Shown here: positions 1 to 8,155 of the stretch, piece by piece
Layout of the letters: each line of letters begins with the position of its first letter
How positions within the stretch are numbered: the stretch's first letter is position 1
Source: an uncultured Lachnospiraceae bacterium
GTDB taxonomy: Bacteria > Bacillota > Clostridia > Lachnospirales > Lachnospiraceae
Assembly (NCBI GenBank): GCA_910577645.1
Contig: CAJTOL010000002.1
Span: 1-64,000, forward strand
Direction: 5' to 3'
DNA: 64,000 nucleotides
Notes under the pieces: generated by a model
Seen by the model: the letters and a program-made list of their open reading frames with translations, nothing else
Told to the model about the DNA's origin: nothing
The model's database searches: none
Position numbers and translations under genes: made by a program

Positions 1-80
1 CGCAGAGATACCGTGGATGGGATCAGGTATTAAATCAGCTGATCGTGTTGTACGGGGAACGGCTGACACAGCATTTATAA
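1..80 (+). CDS. 3' end of an unidentified gene (partial)
   Basis: The frame starting at base 3 is open from the window edge and stops with TAA at 78-80, giving about 25 residues ending in YGERLTQHL. The aromatic and charged composition looks coding, but the fragment is too short to assign to a family. A GC-rich hairpin without a T tract follows at 92-124. Confidence 0.4.
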   Translation, partial: QRYRGWDQVLNQLIVLYGERLTQHL

Positions 81-319
81 AAGGAAAAAGCCAGGGCGGC
101 CATGTCCAAACACGGGCCACCCTGACAAATACCTTATTCCGTCGGCATTGATAGTATTGCCAAAAAAATCCAGCCTTATTCCGGAGGCCGGGTGTGGGCA
201 GAGCCCACGAAAAAAGCAGTCAGTCAATGCTTTTATTTTTGATGCAAAAAAACCAAATAACCTGTATAAAAAATGAAGTAATGGTTATACTATTAATAGA
301 AAAAGTAATCGACAATAAA

Positions 320-646
320 ATGTTCCCAAAATCGACAGCAGGATTATACATATCAGACTCTTATCAGAGGAATTTTATTTCCCATAGACACAGAATTTTT
401 TACGGCCTCCCGCTTTTTGTCCATTCCAAGAAGTTTTATGTCACAGAGGCCTGCATTTCCTGCCAGAAGTGTGTGGGATTTTGTCCCATGAAGAATATCG
501 GGTTTACAGGCGGAAAACCTGTCTGGGGTCACAACTGTACCCACTGTATGGCGTGTATCTGCCGCTGTCCGGCAGAAGCAATTGAGTACGGAAAGCACTC
601 TAAAGGATTGCCGCGCTATGTATTTCCTCATGATGATTTCATGTAA
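320..646 (+). pseudogene. Truncated EFR1-type ferredoxin fragment (2x[4Fe-4S] domain)
   Basis: The C-terminal half carries two four-cysteine iron-sulfur motifs, CISCQKCVGFCP and CTHCMACICRCP, followed by an AIEYGK and RY tail. This arrangement is typical of the C-terminal ferredoxin part of EFR1-family proteins, which normally have a flavodoxin domain of about 150 residues in front. Here the flavodoxin part is absent: upstream codons are AT-rich and low complexity with no flavodoxin P-loop. The frame is open back to 194, but no good ribosome site supports any start; ATG 320 is arbitrary. I read it as a 5'-truncated remnant. A stand-alone small ferredoxin is possible. Confidence 0.55.
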
Positions 647-687
647 ATATTGCTTTTTATCCAATCATGCCAGTAAAGGTTGAAGGG

Positions 688-750
688 GATGTTGCAAAAT
701 AAGGTGGTCTTCCATTGGCAGATGTCCGCCTTATTTTATTTTGCAACATC
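688..750. repeat. MITE-like inverted-repeat element, short copy (family B)
   Basis: The 63-bp element has perfect 15-bp terminal inverted repeats, GATGTTGCAAAATAA and its complement. Its interior contains TTCCATTGGCAGATGTCCGC, nearly the same as the interior of the longer copy at 40189-40351. No target duplication is evident. It lies between the ferredoxin fragment and the convergent acetyltransferase gene. Confidence 0.6.
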
Positions 751-796
751 TTCATTTTTTACCGTTTACTACAAAAATATATTATTTATATGTCTA

Positions 797-1342
797 TCAT
801 AATTCCAATCTCATATAAATAACTTCTTGAAATCCTGCTAATCGAGAATTAAAGCCTTTAGGATTTCTGCCATATTCAACAAACCCGGCTTTTTTATATA
901 TGGACAATGCTCTTACATTGTCGGCAACCACATTCAGTTCAAGCTGGACATATCCCGCAACCTTTGCACATTCAATACACGCTATAGTTAACGCTTGTCC
1001 AATTCCCAGCCCCCAAAATTCTTTAGCAACACTGATACCAAATTCGGCACGATGTCGTATCTTATATTTTTTCCCTACTGCTTCAATTCCAGCGGTTCCC
1101 ACAACTACATTATCGACTATGGCAACTATTTCAATTTCATTTCTACTTTCAGATTTCTCTTTTAGGAATTGACTTTCCTGCATAATATCAAAGCAATTTT
1201 CGTCTGGATAGGTAAGTAAATAATCGGTTTCTCCATGTGTCAAATTAAAATTGTCAAATACAGCTTGCCCATCACATTCCATTCCATTTCTTAAACAGCA
1301 TTCAATACCATTTTTTAACATTATCACTTTATTATATTTCAT
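797..1342 (-). CDS. GNAT family N-acetyltransferase
   Basis: This 181-residue protein has the GNAT fold: a central strand with EIVAIVDNVVVGTAGIE, then the acetyl-CoA loop region EFWGLGIGQALT matching the R/Q-x-x-G-x-G/A pattern, then ELNVVADNVRALSIYKKAGF, typical of RimJ/RimL-like acetyltransferases. The frame opens at 1402, but ATG 1342 has a GAGGT ribosome site about 8 bases upstream and is preferred. The substrate (protein N-terminus or small amine) cannot be told. The gene stands alone and is AT-richer than its neighbours, which suggests acquisition. Confidence 0.8.
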   Translation of the reverse strand: MKYNKVIMLKNGIECCLRNGMECDGQAVFDNFNLTHGETDYLLTYPDENCFDIMQESQFLKEKSESRNEIEIVAIVDNVVVGTAGIEAVGKKYKIRHRAEFGISVAKEFWGLGIGQALTIACIECAKVAGYVQLELNVVADNVRALSIYKKAGFVEYGRNPKGFNSRLAGFQEVIYMRLEL

Positions 1343-1485
1343 CGCTGATACCTCACAAATTGCGGTTGTTGTTGCATTCAGCTTAGCACATTTATAGAAC
1401 ATCTACAAGATTCCGTGTATGAAAAAGCAAAAAGAAAGCTGAATTGACATCAAAAATAGGAGAGGCGATTTCTCCTGATGAGATA

Positions 1486-1543
1486 AAAGCCGTGCAGCCC
1501 ATGGCGGAGGATAAACCAAAACTACCATAACATACACGGCTTT
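1486..1543 (-). terminator. Possible terminator of the murQP operon
   Basis: On the minus strand a 9-bp stem, AAAGCCGTG with CACGGCTTT, encloses a loop of about 40 bases and is followed by TTTTAT, just after the murP stop. The loop is long, so efficiency is uncertain. Confidence 0.4.
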
Positions 1544-1554
1544 GTTCAGCAACT

Positions 1555-2970
1555 TTATGCCAGATCGCTGTCTTTAATCAATAACTTTGTCACCACAAAT
1601 CCCCCTATATAGGCAATTATCAGTCCAATGAGGAAATTCATCATTCCGGATGCGCCCTGCATCAGAGGGATTGCCACAAGGCCGCTGGGGCCCCATGCGT
1701 TTGCCATAACCTGGGTAAGCATAATGTATGCCCCGCCAAATCCGGCTCCGATTCCGGCGGTGATAAAGGGCTTGCCCATGGGAAGGGTAACGCCATAAAT
1801 CAAGGGTTCGCCAACTCCCAAAAAGCCAGCAGGTAAAGCTCCGGCGATGACTGCCTTCATCCGGTTATTCCCTGCTTTTTTTGCAAGGAAGTAGATTGCG
1901 ATTGCAGCGCCTACCTGACCTGCGCCGCCCATGGAAAGCACCGGGAAAAGGGATACGCCTCCCATCTGCTCCAGCTGCACTGCATAAATTGGAATCAGGC
2001 CATGGTGTAAGCCCAATAAAACCATGGGCAGGAACAATGCGGCCAGAAGGAATCCGCTGATAATACGGATAACCGGGTTGGCTGAATTAATGATAAGGGT
2101 TAAAACCGAAACCAGCCCGTCGCTTGCAAAGCCGGCTATTGGCATAATAATAAAGATGAAAATAATGCCGGAAATCAACAGGGAAGTAAAAGGAGTAACG
2201 ATAAGATCCAGAACATCGGGAACTCGTTTCCGGATATTCTTTTCCACTACAGATAAAATCCATACTCCAAGGATGACGCCGATAATGCCGCCCTTTCCTG
2301 TGGTCAGTACAGATTCCAAAGGCACTGCCTCATTATAAAGTCCTATCATCTTAGAGATCTCTACAATATTGGATCCGATACTGACTCCACCGATAATGCC
2401 GCCAAAGGCAGGGGTTGCGCCAAATACTTCAGCCGCGCGGATTCCGGTGTAAATGGCGAAATAGCCTAAAAATGCGCTGCCCAACAGTGACAGAATTAAT
2501 TGGAGCATCACAAAGAAATTACCGGAAACAACGCTGTCGGCAATCAGCTGGCTTAACAGGCTTCCGAATCCGTTAAACAATCCGGCTGCAATAATTGCGG
2601 GGATGATAGGAACAAATATCTCAGAAATTAATTTCATAAAATCTTTTATTTTACTTGGTTTCTGAGCGTTTTTAATCTGTTCCTTATTTGCCTCCCAGCC
2701 GGAATCGCCGATATTTCTGGGAAGTCCCAATTCTTCTATGCAGATATCTGTGACTTTTTTTACCTTCCCGGGACCTAAAACGATCTGAAAATTATTTCCT
2801 TCCACTACCAATCCCAAAACGCCTTCGGTTTTTTTGATTTCCTCCGTATTGACCAAAGCGGAGTCCCGGCAGGTTACTCTCAACCTTGTCATACAGTTAG
2901 CGGTTTTTGTAACATTATTTTTGCCGCCTAACAATTCCACAAGTACTTTCGCAAGATCTAAATTAGACAT
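1555..2970 (-). CDS. murP: PTS transporter EIIBC, N-acetylmuramic acid type
   Basis: The 471-residue protein has an N-terminal EIIB domain (residues 1-85) with the phosphorylatable Cys26 in NCMTRLRV, a linker, and an EIIC membrane domain from about residue 110 with eight to ten hydrophobic segments and the conserved GVGEPLIYG loop near residue 388. There is no EIIA domain, so phosphate must come from a separate EIIA. It imports and phosphorylates a sugar to its 6-phosphate. The sucrose/GlcNAc-type family alone does not fix the sugar, but the gene follows murQ by 9 bases, which points to MurNAc. It is last in a three-gene minus-strand set with an RpiR regulator. Confidence 0.88.
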   Translation of the reverse strand: MSNLDLAKVLVELLGGKNNVTKTANCMTRLRVTCRDSALVNTEEIKKTEGVLGLVVEGNNFQIVLGPGKVKKVTDICIEELGLPRNIGDSGWEANKEQIKNAQKPSKIKDFMKLISEIFVPIIPAIIAAGLFNGFGSLLSQLIADSVVSGNFFVMLQLILSLLGSAFLGYFAIYTGIRAAEVFGATPAFGGIIGGVSIGSNIVEISKMIGLYNEAVPLESVLTTGKGGIIGVILGVWILSVVEKNIRKRVPDVLDLIVTPFTSLLISGIIFIFIIMPIAGFASDGLVSVLTLIINSANPVIRIISGFLLAALFLPMVLLGLHHGLIPIYAVQLEQMGGVSLFPVLSMGGAGQVGAAIAIYFLAKKAGNNRMKAVIAGALPAGFLGVGEPLIYGVTLPMGKPFITAGIGAGFGGAYIMLTQVMANAWGPSGLVAIPLMQGASGMMNFLIGLIIAYIGGFVVTKLLIKDSDLA

Positions 2971-2979
2971 ATGTTCCTC

Positions 2980-3876
2980 CTAAACCAGATTCTGGATACG
3001 GCCGTTTACCTTTTTCAATGCGGCTTCTGCTTCTTCTTTTCCGCAGTTTAGTAAAATCATTACGATTGCAGTTCTTACTCCGCCTTCTGACCTGTCCAGA
3101 GCTTCTCTGGCGGTTTCTCTGGAACAGCCGGTTACAGCCGAAACGATATTGGTTCCACGCGTGATTAGCTTTTCATTTGACATTTTTACGTCAACCATAT
3201 AATTCTTGTAGATTTTTCCGATACGGACCATGCTGATTGTGCTGATCATATTAAGAATCAGCTTTGTGGTGGTGCCTGCTTTTAAGCGGGTGGATCCGGT
3301 GAGTACCTCGGGACCCGGCTGAGCCTCAATGGTCAGAGGACAGATTTTCTTGATTTCACTGTCCTTATTGCAGACAACTGCACAGCACTTTGCCCCGATT
3401 TCCTTTGCATATTCAAGTCCTCCGATTACATAGGGAGTCCTTCCGCTTGCGGCCAGGCCGATTACCACATCCCCGGAGCTTAGATGGATGTTCTTTAAAT
3501 CCTGTGCCCCAAACTCTTTGGAATCTTCCGCGCCTTCTACAGCTTTGACAAAGGCATTATCGCCTCCTGCAATGAGCCCCACTACCGTGTTGTAATCAAC
3601 GCCGAATGTAGGCGGACATTCCACCGCATCTAAAAGGCCGATGCGCCCGCTTGTTCCGGCCCCCATGTAGATAATCCGGCCGCCGTCTTCCAATACCTGG
3701 CTGGTGATTTCAATCACTTTTTCCAGGACATCAAACTGTTCTTCAATACATTTTACAGAATGATAATTTTCCTGATTGAATACCTGAATGGCCTGGCGGA
3801 TACTCATGGAACTGAATTCTGCTGTGTTGGGATTTACCTGTTCTGTTGACATTTTGCTTAAATCGATCATGTTCAT
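2980..3876 (-). CDS. murQ: N-acetylmuramic acid 6-phosphate etherase
   Basis: This 298-residue SIS-fold lyase cleaves the D-lactyl ether of MurNAc-6-phosphate to give GlcNAc-6-phosphate and lactate during cell-wall recycling. The family signatures are intact: GAGTSGRIGLLDAVECPPTF at about 72-91 and EGAEDS at 114-119; Glu86 and Glu117 match the spacing of the known catalytic glutamates. The length is normal. The start has a strong AGGAGG site. It is transcribed ahead of murP, and the intergenic region upstream carries two GAAA-N-TTTC boxes likely read by the adjacent RpiR-type regulator. Confidence 0.95.
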   Translation of the reverse strand: MNMIDLSKMSTEQVNPNTAEFSSMSIRQAIQVFNQENYHSVKCIEEQFDVLEKVIEITSQVLEDGGRIIYMGAGTSGRIGLLDAVECPPTFGVDYNTVVGLIAGGDNAFVKAVEGAEDSKEFGAQDLKNIHLSSGDVVIGLAASGRTPYVIGGLEYAKEIGAKCCAVVCNKDSEIKKICPLTIEAQPGPEVLTGSTRLKAGTTTKLILNMISTISMVRIGKIYKNYMVDVKMSNEKLITRGTNIVSAVTGCSRETAREALDRSEGGVRTAIVMILLNCGKEEAEAALKKVNGRIQNLV

Positions 3877-3937
3877 CTACCTCCTGAGGCCACTATAAAC
3901 TTTTTTAGATTTATTTACAACATATTAAGACTAATAT

Positions 3938-3968
3938 GAAACTTTATTTCTAAGCATGAAACTTTTTC
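3938..3968. promoter_or_regulatory. Two GAAA-TTTC boxes upstream of murQ (candidate RpiR operators)
   Basis: Two small palindromes, GAAACTTTATTTC (3938-3950) and GAAACTTTTTC (3958-3968), lie between murQ and its regulator gene. RpiR/MurR-family repressors commonly bind GAAA-N-TTTC type sites, so control of murQP by the neighbouring regulator is inferred. Confidence 0.45.
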
Positions 3969-3998
3969 CTTGCAAAATCCGGGTTTGTTACAAAAGGT

Positions 3999-4046
3999 TA
4001 CCCTCAGTGGACAAGGGGGCGTGTGTGCCCTTGTCTACTGAGGGTA
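3999..4046. repeat. Palindromic repeat, family A, full copy
   Basis: Arms TACCCTCAGTGGACAAGGG and CCCTTGTCTACTGAGGGTA (one mismatch) enclose a 10-base loop. The stop codon and last few residues of the regulator gene lie inside the right arm. A second full copy is at 54687-54728 and half copies at 40147 and 49717. Confidence 0.75.
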
Positions 4047-4895
4047 GTCTTCCGTTTTTTCTAAAAGCTTATTGGTGGAAAGGATTCTTTCCATGGATTT
4101 TTCTTTTTCTAAAGAGATATAGGTATTATATAGAATATCCACAACAGAGAGCTGGGATACTCTGCTGGAGCTTGCGCCCACCCGCAAAGGCTTTTCCAAT
4201 GTAGGGACAAAGAGATTATAATCGCTGAGGGAGCTTAGCTTGCTGGCTCCATATTTGGTGATAGCAATCACTTTTCCGCCGCACATCTTTACGTTTTTTG
4301 TAATTTCAATGATTTCCTTTGTCTGTCCGGAATAAGAGACAATAATGGCAATGTCATCCTTTTCCAAATTTGTAGAGCTTACCAGCTGCAGATGGATATC
4401 CTCGTATAAAAAGGTTCTTTTATTAATACGCTCAAATTTCTGCTGAAAATCCTTGGCTACCAGAAAGCTTGCGCCGATTCCGTAAAGATAGATATAGCGG
4501 CCGGAAAGAAGCAGCATGATAATCTGATTTAATTCCTCAAAATCCAGTAAATTATAGACATTTTGGATAGCGGATATGTTGGCGTTTAAAACCTTTGCAA
4601 CCATATTGGGGATTTTTTCATCTGCAGATGAGGTTAAATTTATCTGATTTAATTGACTGGAAAAATTAATATCATTTTGTAAGGCGTGTTTTAAATCTTT
4701 AAAACCGGAAAAACCGTTTTTCTTGCAGATCCGAATGATGGTGGCAGGGCTGCAGAAACATTTTTTGGCCATGGTATGGATGTCCATTTGGACGGCTTCC
4801 CTGGTGTTGTTGATCAGATACCGCAAAACTTCTTTTTCGCTTTCTGTTGCATTTTGCCTATAATATACTTCTAATCGGTATAACCCTTTTTTCAT
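4035..4895 (-). CDS. MurR/RpiR family transcriptional regulator
   Basis: The protein has an N-terminal HTH_6 domain (residues about 1-77, with helix-turn-helix CFCSPATIIRICKKNGFSGF) and a C-terminal SIS sugar-phosphate binding domain (about 110-240, with YGIGASFLVAKDFQQKFERI and IVSYSGQTKEI). Its 286-residue length is usual. It lies upstream of murQ on the same strand and probably senses MurNAc-6-phosphate to control murQP. Unusually, its last codons and stop fall within the right arm of a dispersed palindromic repeat, so the C-terminus (EDYPQ) may have been altered by that element. Confidence 0.85.
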   Translation of the reverse strand: MKKGLYRLEVYYRQNATESEKEVLRYLINNTREAVQMDIHTMAKKCFCSPATIIRICKKNGFSGFKDLKHALQNDINFSSQLNQINLTSSADEKIPNMVAKVLNANISAIQNVYNLLDFEELNQIIMLLLSGRYIYLYGIGASFLVAKDFQQKFERINKRTFLYEDIHLQLVSSTNLEKDDIAIIVSYSGQTKEIIEITKNVKMCGGKVIAITKYGASKLSSLSDYNLFVPTLEKPLRVGASSSRVSQLSVVDILYNTYISLEKEKSMERILSTNKLLEKTEDYPQ

Positions 4896-5116
4896 AATCG
4901 ATACCCTGGACTGCCTTTCTTAGGTGCTGGCAGGAGCTTATGGGCTCCGGCAAATTTTCTATATCAGCTTTAGTATAATTGGAATGGAAAAAAACCGCAA
5001 GTATCCCCGGCAGACAAAGCGCGCGCCTCAACTGCCGAATTTCCGGATTGAATTTCAACGTTAGCCTGTGGTACAATAAAAGAAAAATATTTTGAGAAAG
5101 AAATCTGGGCCAATCT

Positions 5117-6439
5117 ATGAGATACATAAGAAGAATGATCGGTGGGGCCATTGTGTTTACGGCAGCGAATTCTGTATTTTTAAAGGAATATTTGGACACC
5201 TGGGTAATTTGCGCCGCCTTTTTGGGACTGGCATTGATCCAGATAATACCTCAGTGGGAAAGGAAGAAAATTCCTTTGAGAAGGCATCGGATTTGCATTG
5301 GCGGATGCGAGCTGCTGATTTACTTTTTAATATCCGTGGCAGGAACGACAGCATATATGCTGGCATGGCTTCCGGAATTGATTTCCGGCCACAGAGGGCT
5401 CTGGATAGGAAACCTGTTTCTTTGTATTTTGCTGGAAGGAATTACTTTCTGGAATGGGATCCTGCGGATTTACGCTTGTTCTGCCCAAATCGGCATTAAA
5501 TGGCGGGTAATAGGGCTGCTGTGCGGCTGGATTCCGGTGGTGAATCTGTTTGTGCTGGGAAAGCTCCTCCGCTTGGCATTGGAAGAGTGCTGGTTTGAGA
5601 GTGGGAAAATCCTGGAAAACCGAAGGAGAAAGCCAGACAGGATTTGTCAGACCAGGTATCCTGTTCTTATGGTACATGGGGTGTTTTTTCGGGATTTCCG
5701 GTATCTGAATTACTGGGGAAGGATCCCGGGAGAGCTGGAAACCAATGGGGCGCATATCTACTATGGAAAACATCAGTCCGCAGCTTCTGTGGCAGACAGC
5801 GGAGCGGAGCTGTCCGCGCGGATACGGGAGATATTAAGGGAAACCGGGGCAGATAAAGTCAACATTATCGCCCATTCCAAAGGAGGCCTGGACTGCCGTT
5901 ATGCTGTCAGCAAGCTGGGGATGGGAGAGTATGTGGCGTCCCTGACTACCATTAATACTCCCCACAGAGGCTGCGTATTTGCAGATTATCTGTTAGGGGT
6001 AATACCGGAAGGAGTAAAAGAAAAGGTAGCGGCAGGATACAATGCTGCTTTAAAAAAGCTGGGGGATGAGAATCCGGACTTTTTGGCGGCAGTTACAGAT
6101 TTGACTGCGTCAAATTGCAGGGCCTTTAACGAACAGGTAAAGGATGTCAGAGGCGTCTATTACCAGAGCGTAGGTTCCCGCCTAAACGCAGCGTCAGAAG
6201 GACGCTTTCCCTTAAATTTTTCCCATGACCTGGTGAAATATTTTGATGGGCCTAACGACGGCCTGGTGGCAGAGGATTCCTTTTCCTGGGGAGAACGCTT
6301 TACCTTTTTAACTACCAAAGGAAAGAGAGGAATCTCCCATGGGGATATGATTGATCTGAATCGGGAAAATATTCCGGATTTTGATGTGCGGGAGTTTTAT
6401 GTAAATTTGGTCAGAGAGCTGAAGGAAAAGGGATTTTAA
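5117..6439 (+). CDS. Membrane-anchored alpha/beta hydrolase, lipase-like
   Basis: The 440-residue protein begins with about 150 residues holding four hydrophobic segments, then a lipase-type alpha/beta hydrolase domain. It starts with PVLMVHGVFF (oxyanion strand-turn), has the nucleophile elbow AHSKGG with Ser254, FDGPNDGLV supplying the likely Asp, and GISHGD the likely His. The domain resembles bacterial triacylglycerol lipases/esterases of the LipA type. The substrate is unknown. The start has only a weak ribosome site, but upstream bases 5047-5076 hold a TTGAAT-N18-TACAAT promoter. No partner gene is obvious. Confidence 0.75.
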   Translation: MRYIRRMIGGAIVFTAANSVFLKEYLDTWVICAAFLGLALIQIIPQWERKKIPLRRHRICIGGCELLIYFLISVAGTTAYMLAWLPELISGHRGLWIGNLFLCILLEGITFWNGILRIYACSAQIGIKWRVIGLLCGWIPVVNLFVLGKLLRLALEECWFESGKILENRRRKPDRICQTRYPVLMVHGVFFRDFRYLNYWGRIPGELETNGAHIYYGKHQSAASVADSGAELSARIREILRETGADKVNIIAHSKGGLDCRYAVSKLGMGEYVASLTTINTPHRGCVFADYLLGVIPEGVKEKVAAGYNAALKKLGDENPDFLAAVTDLTASNCRAFNEQVKDVRGVYYQSVGSRLNAASEGRFPLNFSHDLVKYFDGPNDGLVAEDSFSWGERFTFLTTKGKRGISHGDMIDLNRENIPDFDVREFYVNLVRELKEKGF

Positions 6440-6537
6440 AAGGTACTAGTCCGGGATGTTGCGGTATGCCATAAAATCGGCTAAACCGGATTCCTGAAAC
6501 AGGCGCAGGAAGTCCGCGGATCAAGGGAGGATAGGAT

Positions 6538-7050
6538 ATGCAGCTTTTGTATGCAGCGAAAACAGAATATACATTAGAGGAGTACCAGAAATTTAACCGG
6601 ATAGTTCAATATGAAGTTAATCATTTAAATTGGACTATGGGAATTATGATGGGGCTTTTGTGTCTTTTGGCTTATTTTCAGGAGGACTTTCTTTTTGTGG
6701 GAATGGCGTTTATGGTTCCGGTTATTTTTCCTTTGGTACTAAGGTTTCAGTCAAAAAAAGTATACCAGTCCAATCGTTCTGTTCAGGGGACGGTTACTTA
6801 CAGCAGATTTTATGAAGATCATTTTGAAACTACCAGCTCTATAGGAATTTCACGCTTCCAATACGAAGATATATTTCGAATCCTGGAAACCAGGACCAAT
6901 TTTTATATTCTCGTGGCTAAAAATCAGGGTATTATTATTGTAAAAGCCGGCTGTGAGCCGGGACTGATTGATTTGTTAAAAAAGCAGAAGGAAGTAAGCG
7001 CCGGGAGAAGAAAAAAAGTAAAAACAAGACAGGAGAGAACTCATGGATAA
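6538..7050 (+). CDS. YcxB-like membrane protein
   Basis: This 170-residue protein has two adjacent hydrophobic segments (about residues 32-70) and a C-terminal beta-rich part ending in a YcxB-type pattern (GISRFQYEDIFRILET, then YILVAKNQGIIIV). YcxB-like proteins have no settled function. An AGGGAGG site precedes the start. The last 8 bases overlap the start of the rsmH-like gene, so the two are translationally linked. Confidence 0.65.
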   Translation: MQLLYAAKTEYTLEEYQKFNRIVQYEVNHLNWTMGIMMGLLCLLAYFQEDFLFVGMAFMVPVIFPLVLRFQSKKVYQSNRSVQGTVTYSRFYEDHFETTSSIGISRFQYEDIFRILETRTNFYILVAKNQGIIIVKAGCEPGLIDLLKKQKEVSAGRRKKVKTRQERTHG

Positions 7051-8140
7051 CCAGGAAAGTCAAAAACAGAATGTTCCGGCATCCCGGGAAAACCGGCAGG
7101 AGGAAGGGACTCACAAGCGCCGCGTCCGCTACAGCGGTGCTTATCCAAAACATTTTAATGAGAAGTATAAGGAGCATCAGCCGGAAAAATACGGGGATAC
7201 CATAGAAAAGGTTATGAAAAAAGGGAGTACCCCGGCGGGGATGCATATTTCTATCTGTGTAAAGGAGATTATAGAATTTCTTCAGATTCAGCCGGGACAA
7301 AAGGGGATTGACGCAACTCTAGGATACGGCGGGCACACTTTGGAGATGCTGAAATGTCTCAATGGCCGGGGCCATATTTACGGACTGGACGTAGACCCCA
7401 TTGAGTCGGAAAAAACCAGGGAGCGCCTGGCTCTGAAAGGCTACGGGCCGGAGATCCTGACAGTCAGGCTGTTAAACTTTGCGAATATTGATGAACTGGC
7501 CAAAGAGCATGGAACCTTTGACTTTGTGCTGGCGGATCTGGGGGTGTCCTCCATGCAGATCGATAATCCGGAGAGGGGATTTTCTTATAAAAATGACGGT
7601 CCTTTAGATTTGCGGCTTAATCCGAAAGCAGGAATTTCTGCGGCAGAACGGCTGAAAAGCATCAGCAGGCAGGAGCTTTTGGGGATGCTGACCGAAAACT
7701 CCGACGAGCCCTATGCAGAAGAAATTTCCAGAACCATTGTAACCGAGATCAAAAAGGGCCGGCCTGTAGAGACAACCGGAAGACTGAGGGAGGTCATTGA
7801 AAAAGCCCTTGAAAAGGTTCCGGAAGCCCAGCGCCGGGAGGCGGTAAAAAAGTCCTGCCAGAGAACCTTCCAGGCTCTCCGGATTGATATTAACAATGAA
7901 TTTGAGGTGCTGTACCAGTTTTTGGAGAAACTTCCCCATGTGCTGGCGCCGGGAGGCCGGGCCGCCATCCTTACCTTCCATTCCGGGGAGGACAGGCTGG
8001 TGAAAAAGTCCTTTAAAGATTTCTATAAAGAAGGGATTTACAGAGAGATTTCCAGGGAAGTGATCCGCCCCTCCGCAAAGGAGTGCGCTGCCAACAGCCG
8101 CGCCAAATCCACCAAAATGCGGTGGGCTATTAAAGCGTAG
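7043..8140 (+). CDS. rsmH: RsmH/MraW-family methyltransferase with N-terminal extension
   Basis: The domain from about residue 66 matches RsmH, which N4-methylates cytosine 1402 of 16S rRNA: DATLGYGGHTLEML (SAM motif I), DLGVSSMQIDNPERGFSY, GPLDLRLNP, FQALRIDINNE and LAPGGRAAILTFHSGEDR. Differences from the standard enzyme are an extra basic N-terminus of about 65 residues, HISICVKE where HVPVLLNE is usual, and FHSGED where FHSLED is usual. The usual dcw neighbours (ftsL, pbp, mraY) are absent. It is therefore probably a second, diverged copy; its target could still be C1402 or something else. Confidence 0.8.
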   Translation: MDNQESQKQNVPASRENRQEEGTHKRRVRYSGAYPKHFNEKYKEHQPEKYGDTIEKVMKKGSTPAGMHISICVKEIIEFLQIQPGQKGIDATLGYGGHTLEMLKCLNGRGHIYGLDVDPIESEKTRERLALKGYGPEILTVRLLNFANIDELAKEHGTFDFVLADLGVSSMQIDNPERGFSYKNDGPLDLRLNPKAGISAAERLKSISRQELLGMLTENSDEPYAEEISRTIVTEIKKGRPVETTGRLREVIEKALEKVPEAQRREAVKKSCQRTFQALRIDINNEFEVLYQFLEKLPHVLAPGGRAAILTFHSGEDRLVKKSFKDFYKEGIYREISREVIRPSAKECAANSRAKSTKMRWAIKA

Positions 8141-8155
8141 AATAAGGAGACAACT

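Noticed and set aside
1441..1530. Short coding-like stretch (about 35 codons) between the acetyltransferase and murP
   Set aside because: No start codon with a ribosome site, and most of it is part of the murP terminator hairpin.
4858..5199. 113-codon minus-strand frame upstream of the RpiR gene
   Set aside because: It overlaps the start of the lipase-like gene and the 5' end of the regulator in other frames, with no family match.
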